This document shows, piece by piece, positions 1 to 11,250 of a DNA stretch of 64,000 nucleotides. The stretch is from Entophlyctis helioformis. Taxonomy: Eukaryota; Chytridiomycota; Chytridiomycetes; Chytridiales; Chytriomycetaceae. The notes under the pieces were generated by a model, which worked only from the letters and a program-made list of their open reading frames with translations, did no database searches and was not told the origin of the DNA. The position numbers and the translations under genes were made by a program. The stretch's first letter is position 1, and the number at the start of each line of letters is the position of its first letter. The DNA is taken from positions 62,001 through 126,000 of the forward strand of contig JAHLKH010000043.1 of the NCBI GenBank assembly GCA_025526915.1, read 5' to 3'.

Positions 1-1339
1 TTGATCTCGTCTTTATCCTGCTGGACAGACCCGATGAGCAGATGGACATGTTTCTGTCCGACCATATCATGAAGGTGTGTGGGTATTGCCGTCCGGGCAA
101 GTAAAGCGTGCATGTATCTGACGCCATGCAATGCGGCATGGACAGCTCCATTCAGGCGGGTTCAAGTCTGAGAATGAGCGCAATCGCACAAGTACGTCCA
201 TGATGCCCGGATGCCTACTTTGGCACAACCTTGTCTAGCATGCTCGCTGACGGCTAGATTGCCTTGACTGTGGGCTGCAGACGCACCAATGTTCCAGAAG
301 AAGTCGAGCGACCAGCTGACGGGTGTCAGCGACAAGACATTGCTGGAGCGACTTCGACCGGCCAAGGACGAGTTTATAGACCCGATTCCGCCGCCTCTGC
401 TGCGCAAGTACATTGCGTATGCACGGACATACACAAAGCCACGGTACGCTAGATCTCGACGATGCTCGCCTGCTGGTTTGGATGTTGCTGACGCAGTGGC
501 GCGGTTGGCGCAGACTCACCAAGGAAGCAGCGCGAGTGCTGCAGCGGTTCTACTTGACGCTTCGAGGGTGAGTTGGACGGCCAAAGCAGTGATGCGCCAA
601 GTGATGCTGACGTGACCGATGCGTGGATATCCCGGGCGGCTGAATGGATGGCTGATGCAGCAAGTATCGCTCCATCGACTCAACGCCCATCACAACACGG
701 CAACTTGAGTCCATGATCCGACTGTCAGAGGCACGCGCACGGTCAGAGTTGCGCGAAGAAGTCACGGAACAAGACGCGCAGGATGTCGTGCAGATCATGA
801 AAGTCAGTCTCTGGGACACGTACGAAGACGATACTGGGCAGATTGACTTTCAGCGATCGCAGCTGGGTGCGTTGGCGGCTGATTGGCTTGGCGTGCTTGC
901 TGGTGCGTTCCAGCCAAGTTGTGGCGGCTGACAATATGGACTGGTGGATTATGGGGCTGTGAACACGACAGGATCCGGCATGAGCAAGCGAGGCGAGCCC
1001 AAGCGGTTTGTTGCCGAGCTGCAAAAGGTTGCACAGAGGCGTGCCAACAACCGGTTTGACCACGACGAGCTGTATGCGATTGCTCAAGGTGAAGATGTGC
1101 TGCAATGCTTCTCGACAATGGAAGCATGTGCAGATAGACTGATTGAGAACGCCGTCCAACAGAGATCCGCCTCAAGTACGACCGATTTCCAGACATGGTC
1201 GAGTCACTCAACATCCAGGGTGAGTGGTTGGCATGACGTGCTGCGCAATGGAAACCATCAAAGCTTACATGGAATGTGCTCTGCAGGGTACTTGCTCAAG
1301 AAAGGGTACAAGCAGTACGAGCTGTCAACAGCGTACTGA
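1..1339 (+). CDS. MCM8: MCM8 DNA helicase, C-terminal part (5' end outside window)
   Basis: MCM8 is an MCM-family AAA+ helicase that works with MCM9 in homologous recombination and meiosis. The visible exons give the end of the AAA+ core ([13 protein letters not shown] block at 3-74), the LRKYIAYAR helix (about 283-442), [13 protein letters not shown] (514-568), the block [20 protein letters not shown] followed by [14 protein letters not shown] (661-866), the MCM8-specific GSGMS...KRF segment (972-1088) and a C-terminal winged helix ending [13 protein letters not shown] (1163-1219, 1287-1339). Introns are short GT-AG (for example 443-513 and 1220-1286). The junction between the first two exons is not resolved. 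The GSGMS and YLLKKG blocks separate MCM8 from MCM2-7. It converges on the ankyrin gene, with stops about 80 bp apart. Confidence 0.9.
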
Positions 1340-1420
1340 GCCAATGAACCAAGATGGATGCAATCTGCTCGCGTTCAGAGCATGTCAAACACAGGAGCCT
1401 TCATTTGCTGAACGCCAACG

Positions 1421-2890
1421 TCAGTTTGTAGCCCTCTTGTGCTTGGACATGCCGACCCTGATCTGGGCGACAAGCAGCCTCTTGACAAGCGTCTCGAGCC
1501 GTCTCTTGGTCGCGGCGTATTCCTTGCCCTTGCCGGCCACGTCCTCGAGCATCGCGCGTGCAGCGTCCAGCGACATGCTGTCCATCATGATCCCAGCAAC
1601 AGATGGGTCTTTGGCAGCCGCCGCCTGCAGCATGTCTGCATCAAAGCCGTGTTCATGCTTCAGGAAGAACCGCACAATGCGCACGTGTCCCTCCCTGCAT
1701 GCCTCGCGAAATGCTGCCTGTGTGTACGACTCTGGCTTGGTGGTGTACAGCTGCTTGACCCTTGAAGGACTGTTTGCCTTGACAACAGCCAGGAGGGCAT
1801 CCGTGACAAGCAAAGCGACTTCAGGACGATGCTGTGCTAGAAACACGACCACGTCATCATGACCGCGTCGAATGGCGAACCGCTTCGCGTTCTTAGTGCA
1901 TCCGGCACTGCTGTTGGCATGGAGCCACTTGACCACGTCGAGGTGTCCGCCGGCAGCAGCATCGTCCATCGCATCCGAGGTGAAGCCGTCGAGTCCATTC
2001 GCATGAAACCACTCCATGATGTGCAGGTGTCCGTTCTCTGCAGCAGCATCGCATGCTCTGGACGTCACGTAATAGTCGTGCTTGTGGAGCCACTGGGCAA
2101 TGTCGAGATGTCCGCCGAGAGCCGCATTGGCGATCGCAGTGTAACCGCCCGTCGGGTCTCCATGCTCATAAGCCCAGATCACAGCGCCGAGATGGCCGCT
2201 GTGCGCAGCCGTGTTGATGATTCCGGTCGCATCTCGGCCGGCTTTGTGGAGCGTCTCGAGGATGCTGATGGATCCACCGAGTGCAGCCACGTCCATCGCC
2301 GACGTGTAAAGGTGCTCATCATACAGGGCGACGTCGATGCCATGCTCTTGGACGACATGCTGGAGCAGCTCAGGGCAGCCGCAGCGCATGGCAGCCCAGC
2401 CCATGGCGATGGGGAGCGAAAAGTCGAGAAGATCGAACCAGCCGTTGCGCATCGGGATGTGGTGCAAGCACTCGTCGCAGGTGAAGTGCCGATTGTCTCT
2501 GGCGTCCCCGACATTGTACTCGTTGAACTCGGGCCGGATGCAGCAGCCGGGCCCGTTGGAGGGGAAGATGGCACACAGCCGGTGGTAGAGCGAGCGAGAG
2601 CGGACGAGCGCCGTGTCTGTCTTGTCCAGCACGATGGCTGGCAGCAGATCCAGGTCGCCGAGCCAGTTGCTCGTGAAGGCATCGCGCCAGATGGCTCGTG
2701 TTGTCTGGATCCGGACAGGTGCCTTGACGGCGAGCATGCCACAGAGGAAGCGACGCAGAGGACGCATGGCGTTGAGAATCATGGCGCGGAGCTCGACGGG
2801 CAGCCGGTCCCACCACGAGTGTCCCCAACGCAGCGGCGCAGAGTCAGTGGCTGCTGCGCGAGGCCGGTTGGTGGTCTTGTTTCTGGACAT
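1421..2890 (-). CDS. Ankyrin-repeat protein with F-box-like N terminus
   Basis: Single uninterrupted 489-residue frame with an ATG start. Residues about 25-45 (WWDRLPVELRAMIL) resemble the start of an F-box. From about residue 165 the protein is a run of degenerate ankyrin repeats of the type AAxGGHLDVVKWLHANG, which are expanded in chytrids, oomycetes and amoebae. The last 60 residues are helical and basic (AATKRRLETLVKRLL). F-box plus ankyrin proteins can serve as substrate adaptors of SCF ubiquitin ligases, but the F-box is weak here and no substrate can be inferred. No signal peptide or membrane segment is seen. The lack of introns contrasts with most neighbours. Confidence 0.75.
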   Translation of the reverse strand: MSRNKTTNRPRAAATDSAPLRWGHSWWDRLPVELRAMILNAMRPLRRFLCGMLAVKAPVRIQTTRAIWRDAFTSNWLGDLDLLPAIVLDKTDTALVRSRSLYHRLCAIFPSNGPGCCIRPEFNEYNVGDARDNRHFTCDECLHHIPMRNGWFDLLDFSLPIAMGWAAMRCGCPELLQHVVQEHGIDVALYDEHLYTSAMDVAALGGSISILETLHKAGRDATGIINTAAHSGHLGAVIWAYEHGDPTGGYTAIANAALGGHLDIAQWLHKHDYYVTSRACDAAAENGHLHIMEWFHANGLDGFTSDAMDDAAAGGHLDVVKWLHANSSAGCTKNAKRFAIRRGHDDVVVFLAQHRPEVALLVTDALLAVVKANSPSRVKQLYTTKPESYTQAAFREACREGHVRIVRFFLKHEHGFDADMLQAAAAKDPSVAGIMMDSMSLDAARAMLEDVAGKGKEYAATKRRLETLVKRLLVAQIRVGMSKHKRATN

Positions 2891-3265
2891 GGCTGTTGAA
2901 GGGCGATGGACAGAGTTGAGGATCGTGTGTCTGGCATGGCGTGGCGTAGAGTGGCGTGGGATGATCTGGCCATGTCACATTGCTCACTCCAGCCATCCCC
3001 AAAAGAGACTGCCGGCAGCGGGGATCGAACACAGTCGCGCTGCATACCCTGGCCACGCTTCCAGATAGACTCGGCACAGCAAGAAAGACAACAGACGAGG
3101 TGTGGTTGGTTGGACGTTTCAACAGAAACGCTTTATTGTGCTAGCTGCCAGACAGACAAGGTGCTGCGGAATGGTATGTACAACTCTCTGGGGGGTGCTC
3201 ATTGCTGGATCACTGGTGGATCGCTTGTGGGGGTCACAGGCGTTGGATCACTGCCGTTGGATCGC

Positions 3266-3688
3266 TCAGTACTCCTGCGACTGCGAGCCGGGCTTGTCAC
3301 CGGGCTTGCCGCCCTTGGTCTTCTTGGGCAGCAGCACCGTGTGGATGTTGGGGAGCACACCGCCCTGGGCAATGGTGACGTCGCCGAGCAGCTTGTTGAG
3401 CTCCTCGTCGTTGCGGATGGCGAGCTGCAGGTGGCGGGGGATGATGCGGGTCTTCTTGTTGTCGCGGGCAGCGTTGCCGGCCAGCTCGAGGATTTCGGCG
3501 GCGAGGTACTCGAGCACGGCGGCCAGGTAGACGGGGGCGCCGGCACCGACACGCTGGGCGTAGTTGCCCTTGCGCAGGAGACGGTGGACACGGCCGACGG
3601 GGAACTGCAGACCGGCACGGGCCGAGCGGGACTTTGCGCCGCCCTTGGACTTGTCAGCGCTGCTGCTCTTTCCCTTTCCTCCGGCCAT
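3266..3688 (-). CDS. H2A: Histone H2A (H2A.X-type SQEY tail)
   Basis: Core nucleosomal histone, 140 residues and intronless. It shows the H2A signature [20 protein letters not shown], the acidic-patch helix ([16 protein letters not shown]), the docking-domain region ([12 protein letters not shown]) and a C terminus ending SQSQEY. The final SQE plus hydrophobic residue is the site phosphorylated by ATM/ATR kinases at DNA breaks; in fungi the bulk H2A normally carries it. It is transcribed divergently from H2B. A polyadenylation signal AATAAA lies on the minus strand at 3132-3137, about 130 bp after the stop. Confidence 0.97.
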   Translation of the reverse strand: MAGGKGKSSSADKSKGGAKSRSARAGLQFPVGRVHRLLRKGNYAQRVGAGAPVYLAAVLEYLAAEILELAGNAARDNKKTRIIPRHLQLAIRNDEELNKLLGDVTIAQGGVLPNIHTVLLPKKTKGGKPGDKPGSQSQEY

Positions 3689-4030
3689 TTGGATGCTGTC
3701 TTGTTGGTTGGGTTGAAGTGGTGGTTGAAGTGGTTGCAGATGCGCTGGTTGGATGTCGGTCCAGGCGGGGACAGCCGCGCATTAAGTATCCGCGGTGGCT
3801 GCCTGCCTGCTGGTGAATCTGTGCGTGCGTGTCACGTGACGGCCGCCCCGTGAATCCTGGCCGCTGATTGGCTGGACTGGCAGCGGCATGCCTCGCCGAA
3901 ATTCGCCGATGCGAGCGTCGCGGCCACTCAAAAGCAAGCCGCGCGCGCTGTTGCCGGGTCCGTCCATCCAAGCGCTCGCCCGCACGCACTCCCACACTCC
4001 CAACCAACCACCTCTCTCTCTCAGCCAGCC
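3689..4030. promoter_or_regulatory. Shared divergent promoter of H2A and H2B
   Basis: The 342 bp between the two histone start codons must hold both promoters. An inverted CCAAT box (ATTGG) is at 3867-3871, and an AT-rich stretch (ATTAAGTAT) sits near 3781 on the H2A side. The H2B side has a pyrimidine-rich leader (CTCTCTCTCAGCC) just before its ATG. A shared divergent promoter is the usual arrangement for fungal H2A-H2B pairs; the individual sites are inferred. Confidence 0.7.
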
Positions 4031-4441
4031 ATGCCCCCCAAGGAAGCCGTCGCCGCTGCCCCCGCTGCCGCCCCTGCTGGCAAGAAGCCCGCCGGCAAGG
4101 CCCCCGCCAAGACGGCCGAGAAGAAGACCAAGGACGCCAGCAAGGCCAAGAAGAAGATCAGAAAGGAGACGTACTCGACGTACATCTACAAGGTGCTCAA
4201 GCAGGTCCACCCCGACACGGGCATCTCCAACAAGGCCATGTCCATCATGAACTCGTTTGTCAACGACATCTTTGAGCGCATCGCCGGCGAGGCCTCGAGA
4301 CTCGCCTCGTACAACAAGCGCTCCACCATCTCGTCCCGCGAGGTCCAGACGTCTGTGCGCCTCATCCTCCCTGGCGAGCTTGCCAAGCACGCCGTGTCCG
4401 AGGGCACCAAGGCCGTCACCAAGTACCAGTCGAGCAAGTAA
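4031..4441 (+). CDS. H2B: Histone H2B
   Basis: 136-residue intronless core histone. The N-terminal tail is Lys/Ala/Pro rich ([15 protein letters not shown]), followed by the histone fold starting [20 protein letters not shown] and the conserved C-terminal helix ending [16 protein letters not shown]. The C-terminal lysine in AVTKYQ is the family's ubiquitination site. It pairs with the divergent H2A gene for balanced expression. Confidence 0.97.
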   Translation: MPPKEAVAAAPAAAPAGKKPAGKAPAKTAEKKTKDASKAKKKIRKETYSTYIYKVLKQVHPDTGISNKAMSIMNSFVNDIFERIAGEASRLASYNKRSTISSREVQTSVRLILPGELAKHAVSEGTKAVTKYQSSK

Positions 4442-4630
4442 ACGCAGCTCCTCTCGTTGCACACTCTCGGAGCACACTCTCCTGCCGCTCTTGCACCTTC
4501 TGCTCTCTCTTTCTGTGTGTCTCTTGACACCGCCCTTGTGAATACACCCATCATAAAACAAGCTTTTGTGGCCATTGGTACCAAATCTGCTAGAAGAAAG
4601 CCAAAAGGGTAGTGTTTATTGTTGGTGCTC

Positions 4631-6797
4631 TTACAGGTCCAGGAGGAGGCGGCGGGGGTCCTCGATGATCTCCTTGACCTTGACGAGGAAAGTGGTCGCC
4701 TCACGGCCGTCGATGATGCGGTGGTCGTAGGTGAGAGCAAGGTACATCATGGGGCGTGCAACAACCTGGCCGTTCACAACGACAGCGCGCTCCTTGGTGG
4801 CGTGCATGCCGAGAATGGCAGACTGGGGCTGGTTGATGATGGGGGTGCCCATGAGCGAGCCAAAGACACCGCCGTTGGAAATGGTAAAGGTGCCGCCGGT
4901 CATGTCCTCGAGAGAGAGCGCACCGTCACGAGCCTTCTTGCCAAGAGCGGCAATGGCCGCCTCGACCTGCACAATCGACAGCGACTCGCAGTTGCGCACA
5001 ACGGGCGTGACGAGGCCCTTGGGCGTGGCAACGGCAACGCTGACGTCCATAAAGTCGTTGTAGACGATCTGGTCGCCCTCGATGCGCGCGTTGACGGCGG
5101 GCAGCTCCTTGAGAGCGTGGACTGCAGCCTTGACAAACGGCGACATGAAGCCGAGCTTGACGCCGTGCTTTTCAAGGACAAGGTCCTTGTACTTGTTGCG
5201 GAACTCGATCAGGTTGGTCATGTCGACCTCGTTGAACGTGGTGAGCGAGGCAGCCGTGTTTTGCGACTCCTTCAGACGCTCGGCAATGCGCATGCGCATG
5301 CGGTTCATCTTGACCTGTTTGCAGCAGCGCGGCCGTCATGGTGGTCAGAGTCGTCTTCAGCACTCAGTGGCCAGGCCATCCAACTTACGCGACGCTCGGT
5401 TCTGGCACCAGGAGCGTAGCCAGGCAGGTTGTCGGCCTCGGAGGCAAAGGTGACAGGCTGCTGTGCGGCGGGCTTGGGGGCAGCGGCAGCGGGCAGGCTT
5501 AGGGGCAGCAGCAGGGGCGGCCTTGGAGGTGCAGGGGTAGCAGGGGCGGCCGGGGCGGCAGCAGCAGGCTTGGGGGGTGCAGCTGCGGCAGGCTTGGGAG
5601 CAGCCGCGGGAGGAGCAGGAGGAGCCGCGTTGCCGCCAGCAGGAGCATCGCCAGGAAGGATCTTGAAGAGGTTGCCGCCGACCGAGACGGTGTCGCCTTC
5701 TTGAGAGAAGAGCTCGAGGATCTTGCCAGACTCGGGCGAGTTGACCTGGACGTCAATCTGCAGCAGCAGCAGCAGTAGCAGCACGGCAAACGATCACAAT
5801 CAGCGACCAAAACACGGTGGCCCAGATCCAGAAGCGGCAGTGTACCTTGTCGGTCTCAATAGTGGCAACCTGTTCGTCGCGAGCGACAAACTCGCCGACC
5901 TGCTTGTGCCACTTTGTGAGGGTGCCCTCGGTGATAGACTCGCCCATAGAGGGAGTCTTGATCACCTTGTCGGCTGAGCGCATCCCATGGGGACGGCGCC
6001 ATGTGACGTGCGCACCAGAGCGACAGTCAGTCTCGTGATCGATGCAAGAGCGGGCGGCCCAGACGAGGCATCGCCGGCAGAGATCAAGCCGGCCAACATA
6101 CACATGAAGCGCACAGAGCCGGCGAGCATCGAGGGCTTGAGGGACTGGGCGAGCTGGGCAGCCAGGGCGGGTCTGTTGTTGATGCGAAGCGCATTCAGAG
6201 CCAGGTGGCGGCGATGGATGCGTCAGATAGCAGCGGGGTCAGCAGCTGGGGGCATGGAAGCAGCCGCAATGCATCCAAGACAGCAGTAGCAGCTGGAGCA
6301 ACAACGATAGTAACAGCAGCGGCAGCGGCAGCAGCAACAGCAGCGACAGTATGTGACTGTGCCCTTGCGGCTGGCGCTGCGGCTGGTGTTGCTCGAGCGT
6401 GGATCAGGAGCCGCAGGCGAGGATCTCTGCAGCCGCTGAAACCAAACAAGAGCAGCACAGCGCACAGGGAGCAAGCATGGGCATGGCTGGCAGGAGGGCT
6501 GCTGAGAGGAGGGCTGCTGGCAAGAGGGCTGCTGAGAGCATGCATGCAGGCATGGCAGACGAGGGCCACGCAGCAGTGCAGGGCAGCGCAGCACAGAGGG
6601 TTTGTTTGCACGAACCTGCGCACGCTGGACGAGGCGGCGGCCGAGAAGGCACGGGCGGGAGCAGCGGTGGCAAGACGGGCCGTCAGCACACGCGATGAGG
6701 CCATGACGGCAGGGGCGGCCGAGCGGGCGGCGGCAGCAGCAGCAGCGGCGACAGACGACGATGCGGCGCGCACGACAGAGGCAGCCTGGACGGTCAT
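4631..6797 (-). CDS. DLST: Dihydrolipoyllysine succinyltransferase, E2 of 2-oxoglutarate dehydrogenase
   Basis: E2 subunit (KGD2/DLST) that transfers succinyl groups from lipoyl-lysine to CoA in the mitochondrial TCA cycle. Exon 1 (6797 to about 6616) encodes an Ala/Arg/Ser-rich mitochondrial presequence. The lipoyl domain starts at 5973 ([16 protein letters not shown], lipoylated lysine in IETDKV) and continues from 5757 ([13 protein letters not shown]). An Ala/Pro linker follows, then the catalytic domain (5314-4631) with [19 protein letters not shown] and the active-site motif [12 protein letters not shown]. No peripheral-subunit-binding domain is evident between them, as is normal for DLST. 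The exon 1/2 junction phase is not resolved. The linker contains a stretch (LLLPLSLP) that looks like two compensating frame slips. AATAAA is at 4615-4620 just past the stop. Confidence 0.93.
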
Positions 6798-6900
6798 TTG
6801 TGTTGTTGTGGATGTCGTTAAGAGGCGGGTAACCGTGCACGAAGGCGGCGAGTCGAATTTCAAAAACCTCGCCCGCATCTGGTGGCTGGCAGGTGCCTGC
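6798..6900. promoter_or_regulatory. Short divergent promoter between DLST and ATG16
   Basis: Only about 103 bp separate the DLST start codon (minus, 6797) from the inferred ATG16 start codon (plus, 6901), so both genes must share this stretch or use upstream parts of each other's first exons. No clear TATA box is visible. Confidence 0.45.
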
Positions 6901-9520
6901 ATGACGACGCTGCAGACAGAGGCCCCCTGGCTGGCATCGTGGCTGGCTGCGCTGGACGGCAGAGATGCCCGTGAAAAGACGCCGTTTGTGGCGCTGTTTC
7001 CTGCATGTGCGTGGCGGGCGGCGGGTGGCAGATGCCGACGACGAGGATGCACACTGACCTTCTGTTGGACGGGCGGGCGGATGCACACAGACAACAAGGC
7101 GCTCGAGCTTGTGGATGCTCGCGAGGCCGACCTAGCCGCCCTAAAGTCGCAGCTGGACTCGCTCAAGGCCATCCTTGCCGACACTTCTGCGCAGCTTGCA
7201 CGCGCTCAAGAGCAAGGGTTGGTTCCATGGCAGCCGGCAATCTCGCATGCGTCTGGAGGCATGCTGCTCACATCGGACTCGCATCCGACTGCCAAGGAAC
7301 CCAGATACGATCAAGAAACTGGCCGACCAAGAGGCAGAGCTGCGGACCATCAAGGACGAGCGGTCTGAACTGTACAAGACCAACGCCGGCAACGCACAGC
7401 GCGTCTTGGCCTTGCTCGACACCACAAAAGCACACGAGGATACAATCAAAACCCTCAGCGAACGGTGAGCTTGGACTCGCAGCAGCCGTCTAGCCGCCGA
7501 TCGTTCCGTACTGATCTGGACTCAACAGCGGAGACCAGCTCTCGGCCATCAACAAGACACTGGCAACCAAGCTGGCTGACCGCGACGAGCTTGTCAAGGA
7601 GAAGGATCACGTCATCCAGGTGCGTTTAGGTTGCACAGCAGGAGCTCGCTGAGCAGCGCATCTAACAAGGCACGGTTGGCATGGCAGATTTTGCGCGATG
7701 AGCTGTCGACGCATCAACTGGAGCTGGTTCAGCGAGAAGAGCAGCTGCGCGACAAGGAGAAGCGTGTGGTCGAGCTTGAGATGGAGAACAAGACCCTGCT
7801 CGACCGCTGGATGTTACTCAAGCAAAAGGAAGCCGCGCAGATGAACGAAGCCAACGAGTTTGTTGAAACGCACGTTACCGCTCGCCGACTGGTAGCCACC
7901 AACAGCAGCAGACTGACTCGATGAATGCATGGCATGCGTCGACAGTGCGCTGCGGACCAAGGCGTTTGTCAAGAAACGCGATTCGCTGGGGTTGTTTTCA
8001 ATGTTTGGCTCATCATCCAGTCCCACGTCTCAGCAAGACCCAAGCGAGCCGTCCCCGCGCTTAGAGCGACCAGCCAGCATGGTTTCTCTACCAACTGCGG
8101 CTGTCCGCAAGATCGTAGGTGTCCGTCGATATCTGGTGTTGCCCTGAATGATCCTGACAGTGGCGATCGTACCATCAACTGCGCGCACAATGTACAACAA
8201 GACCTCGCACGACAGCGACATCAACTGCATCCGCATGAACCGCGACGGCAGTCTTTTTGCGACGGGAGCCAGTGACAAAAAGGTCATCATCTACGATGCC
8301 AAGTCGTGTATGTGGCTAGATGCTGTTTCTTTGCCGAACAGCAGTTGGTCGCACGTACTGACCCATGGTTGTCGGTTAGGCACACCAAAGACGGCGCTGA
8401 CTGGATCACTGCAAGCGATCATGGCCGTGGCATTCAACAGTGCCGGCGACTGTGTGCTGGGTACATCCAACGACAATTCTGTCAAGATCTGGAGTCTCGC
8501 CACGAGCCGCATCAGAGTAAGTCAAGGCGGAGTGGCAGACGTTGACTTTTGGTGTGCAGAGGACTTACTCGCCCCTGCATCGCAGCATACGCTCACAGGC
8601 CATATTGGCAAAGTGTATGCGGCGCGTTTTACCGACAGCAACGGCGTGGTTTCTGGATCGCATGACCGCACCATCAAGATATGGGATCTCAACAAGGGAT
8701 ACTGTGCGTCATCGCAACTGCCACGTGACTGATCCTATGCGCACTGCACTGACATGTACTGGCACGATGCAATAGGCGTCAAGACCATCTTTACTCTCTC
8801 CAGCTGTAACGACCTGGCTTTGCTGGACGGCGATGGGTGAGACACAGCGCTGCACTGTCAGACGTGTTGTTGTGGGAGGTTTGTGCTGACACTGCATGCA
8901 TTTGGACAGCATGGTTATCGCAAGTGGGCATCTGGACAACAACCTGCGTCTATGGGACACACGGTCAGGAAACCTGATTCGCGAAGTGTCGGGCATCCAC
9001 TTTGGACAGATCACCAGCGTTGAAGTGTCGCCAGGTGAGATGGCTGCCCATCCATTTGTTGGTCCGTCCATCCACGCCGCCAATACCCACCACGTGCCCT
9101 CCAAACAAACATCGGATAGATTTGAGCCAGATGCTCACGACTTCAAGAGACAATACCCTCAAACTCATGGACTTGCGCACGTACCGCACAGTCGCCACGT
9201 TCGCGTATGTTGGACGCGCATCCTAGCAGCATATTTGGCAGCAATGCGTACTGACACTTGCCGCCATGCACAGCGATGACGGATATCGCGCTGGTATGAA
9301 CTGGACGCAGTCGTGCTTCAGCCCGGATGGAGCGTACGTCGCCTCGGGTTCTGCAGACGGCTCCATCTTCTTTTGGGAAGCATTGACCGGCCGCACCGCC
9401 GCGGTCCTGCGCGACCAGCACAAATCGGCCGTCTGTGGCGTGGCGTGGAGCCCGCTTGGCGGCAACACGGTCGTGTCAGCCTCGGACAAGGACAAATGCA
9501 TTGTGCAGTGGGGATCTTGA
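6901..9520 (+). CDS. ATG16L1: Autophagy protein ATG16 (ATG16L1-type, with WD40 propeller)
   Basis: ATG16 binds ATG12-ATG5 and directs ATG8/LC3 lipidation at the phagophore. I place the start at 6901: exon 1 (6901-7006) encodes an ATG5-binding helix (WLAALDGRDAREKTPFVALF), and splicing to 7091 gives AYNKALEL, matching the family's YNKLLE block. A long coiled coil follows over several exons (KSQLDSLKAILADTSAQL; ELEMENKTLLDRWMLLKQ). From about 8165 there are at least six WD40 repeats (TGASDKKVIIYDAKS; TSNDNSVKIWSL; SGSHDRTIKIWDL; SGHLDNNLRLWDTRSG; TSRDNTLKLMDL; SGSADGSIFFWEALTG), ending VVSASDKDKCIVQWGS. Introns are short. Yeast Atg16 lacks the propeller, so this is the animal-like form. Confidence 0.9.
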
Positions 9521-9641
9521 CTCTGGCACAGGGATTGTGACGGATGCGTGTGAAACATCATTGTTGTGCATTGGAATGAACAGAAAATCAAGGCTGCGGG
9601 CGGCTGCATGGAGAGTCTTGCCTATGGATACGAGATGGGCA

Positions 9642-11250
9642 TCAGATGAGAGACGATTCGTTTTTGCTGCGTGGCGTCATGGATGGCTTGACAGGCATGG
9701 ACGACAAGACTGGAGCGAGCAGATCGCCAAATGCCATGCTGTTGTTGGCCAGTCCTGTCGATGAAAACTCTTTGGTCTTGGTGGCAGGTGCATGCACTGG
9801 CGTCGAAGGTGCCGTCAGTGTGAAAGCAGGTGCCAGTGACGCGATGGACGAGGACGCCGCTTTCATGGTCGGAGACAATGCCCAAGGGTTGGACGGAGTC
9901 GAGTGGCCGCTGTTGAGCGAGGCAAAGTCTGCAAACCCGGCAGGCGTCTCGCTCATCGCAGTGGCAGTGGCAGTGGCGGCGGGTTTAGAAATCGCATTGA
10001 ATGACAGAGACACTGCCGGTGCAGTCGCAAATGCACCAACGTTGGCGAGCTCCCGTGCCTGCTGGTGGAACAGAGGTTGGGCTGGTGCTGGTTTCTTGGC
10101 ATTGCCCCAGTCGAGCAGTGTATTGGTCGATCTGCCCGACAGATCGCGGAATGCAGCATACTTGTCTTGGCCGCCGTCGTCTGGCTTCGCCAGCGTTGTT
10201 GGTGCAGCTGCAAGAGCGGCGGCTGTGGAAGAAAGTGCACCAAAGTCGGCAACCCACAGCTGCGGGCTGGATGCGGCTGCAACAGTTGTGGACACCTGCT
10301 GAGCTGCTTGGGCAATCGTCGCCGCAGGACTAGGCGTTGGGTCTTGGGTCTGGAAGTCGCCAAAGTCGTCTGCAACCTCGTCTTGCAGATCCAGTAGTGA
10401 TGTGGATCGTGTTGGCTCGGCCGCGCTTGCAGGCAGACAAGTCTCAACAGCCGTGTGAGTTGGGGTGATGATCGGCTGTGGCGACGGGACCGGAGACTGC
10501 GACTGGATTGGCGGCGGCATCTGAAGGCGTGGCAGCTGCTGGTGATCGGCAGACGACACCATGCGGATGGAGATCTGTTTCTCGACCAAGGGAAGACTGC
10601 GGGCATTGGCAGTCATGTTGATGGCCAGCTCGGCTGCATTGGGCTCTTTGTAGAACCGCTTGAGCTGGTACTTTTGGCGCAAGAAGATGCGCATGTCATG
10701 CTCGTCGTGACCGTTGGGCTCTGCGCCGTTCTCTGTCTCTGACCAGGTGCCCATCCAGATCTGGCGAGCCATCTGATCATGGCATCCAAGACACCAGACG
10801 TCAGCCAGGCAGGCAGCAGGCAGGCAGGCAGGCAGGCAGGCGAATAGCATTGGGTGGTATGGGATGGATCAGAGACTCAAAGGCTGGGCTTACAGAGTTG
10901 CCGCCTGCAATGGCAGCAATCTCAGCCGTCGTAAACGTTGATGCACCGACGGACTTGATGCGGTGGCCAAACTCTCGCAGCAGGCCAGAGCACGATGTGC
11001 AGACAAACGTGTTGGCTGTAATGTTGACAAAGGACGGCGACTGCATCCACAGACGTTGCTGGTGAGTGCTGTGCTTGTGCACGAGTGCCACCACTGTCTG
11101 CGTACCTTGGCCGGGCAGTCGAAGCAGCGCTGGCAGTGGCCGATGGATGCCGCGAAGTCGTGCTGTGAGCCAGGGGGTTACAGGGCACAGAGCGACGCAG
11201 ACACTTACTCGGTTGTCGTCACGGCTGAGCAGGCCGAGCAAGATCTGCAT
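9642..11250 (-). CDS. AGFG1: ArfGAP with FG/DF motifs, AGFG (HRB) family
   Basis: GTPase-activating protein for Arf GTPases, related to AGFG1/HRB, a clathrin-associated adaptor in endocytosis. Exon 1 (11250-11209, start ATG) reads MQILLGLLSRDDNR and splices to RCFDCPAK, then to SPSFVNITANTFVCTSC. The result is a perfect C-x2-C-x16-C-x2-C zinc finger, followed by HRIKSV with the catalytic-type arginine. After two more short introns comes ARQIWMGTW...FLRQKYQLKRFY. The C-terminal 300 residues are disordered, with repeated phenylalanine motifs (DDFGDF, ADFGAL, GFADFASL, AFGDLLAPV) and LLDLQDE, which resembles a clathrin box. AGFG is preferred over SMAP/GCS1 because of the KSV...TF block and the FG tail. 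Confidence 0.82.
10807..10841. repeat. (GGCA)n tetranucleotide repeat in AGFG intron
   Basis: About eight copies of GGCA, with one interruption near the start, lie in the intron just upstream of the ARQIWMG exon. The same CAGC/GCAG-type repeat recurs at 11695-11732, 55818-55845 and 59137-59199. Confidence 0.85.

Noticed and set aside
1859..2899. 346-residue plus-strand frame opposite the ankyrin gene
   Set aside because: Shadow of the conserved ankyrin frame on the other strand, with no recognisable domain.
3004..3066. tRNA-like signal on the minus strand (B-box-like GTGTTCGATCC, preceded by TGGCC and followed by TTTT)
   Set aside because: The T stem does not pair, the space to a possible A box is too short for an anticodon arm, and no matching acceptor stem is found.
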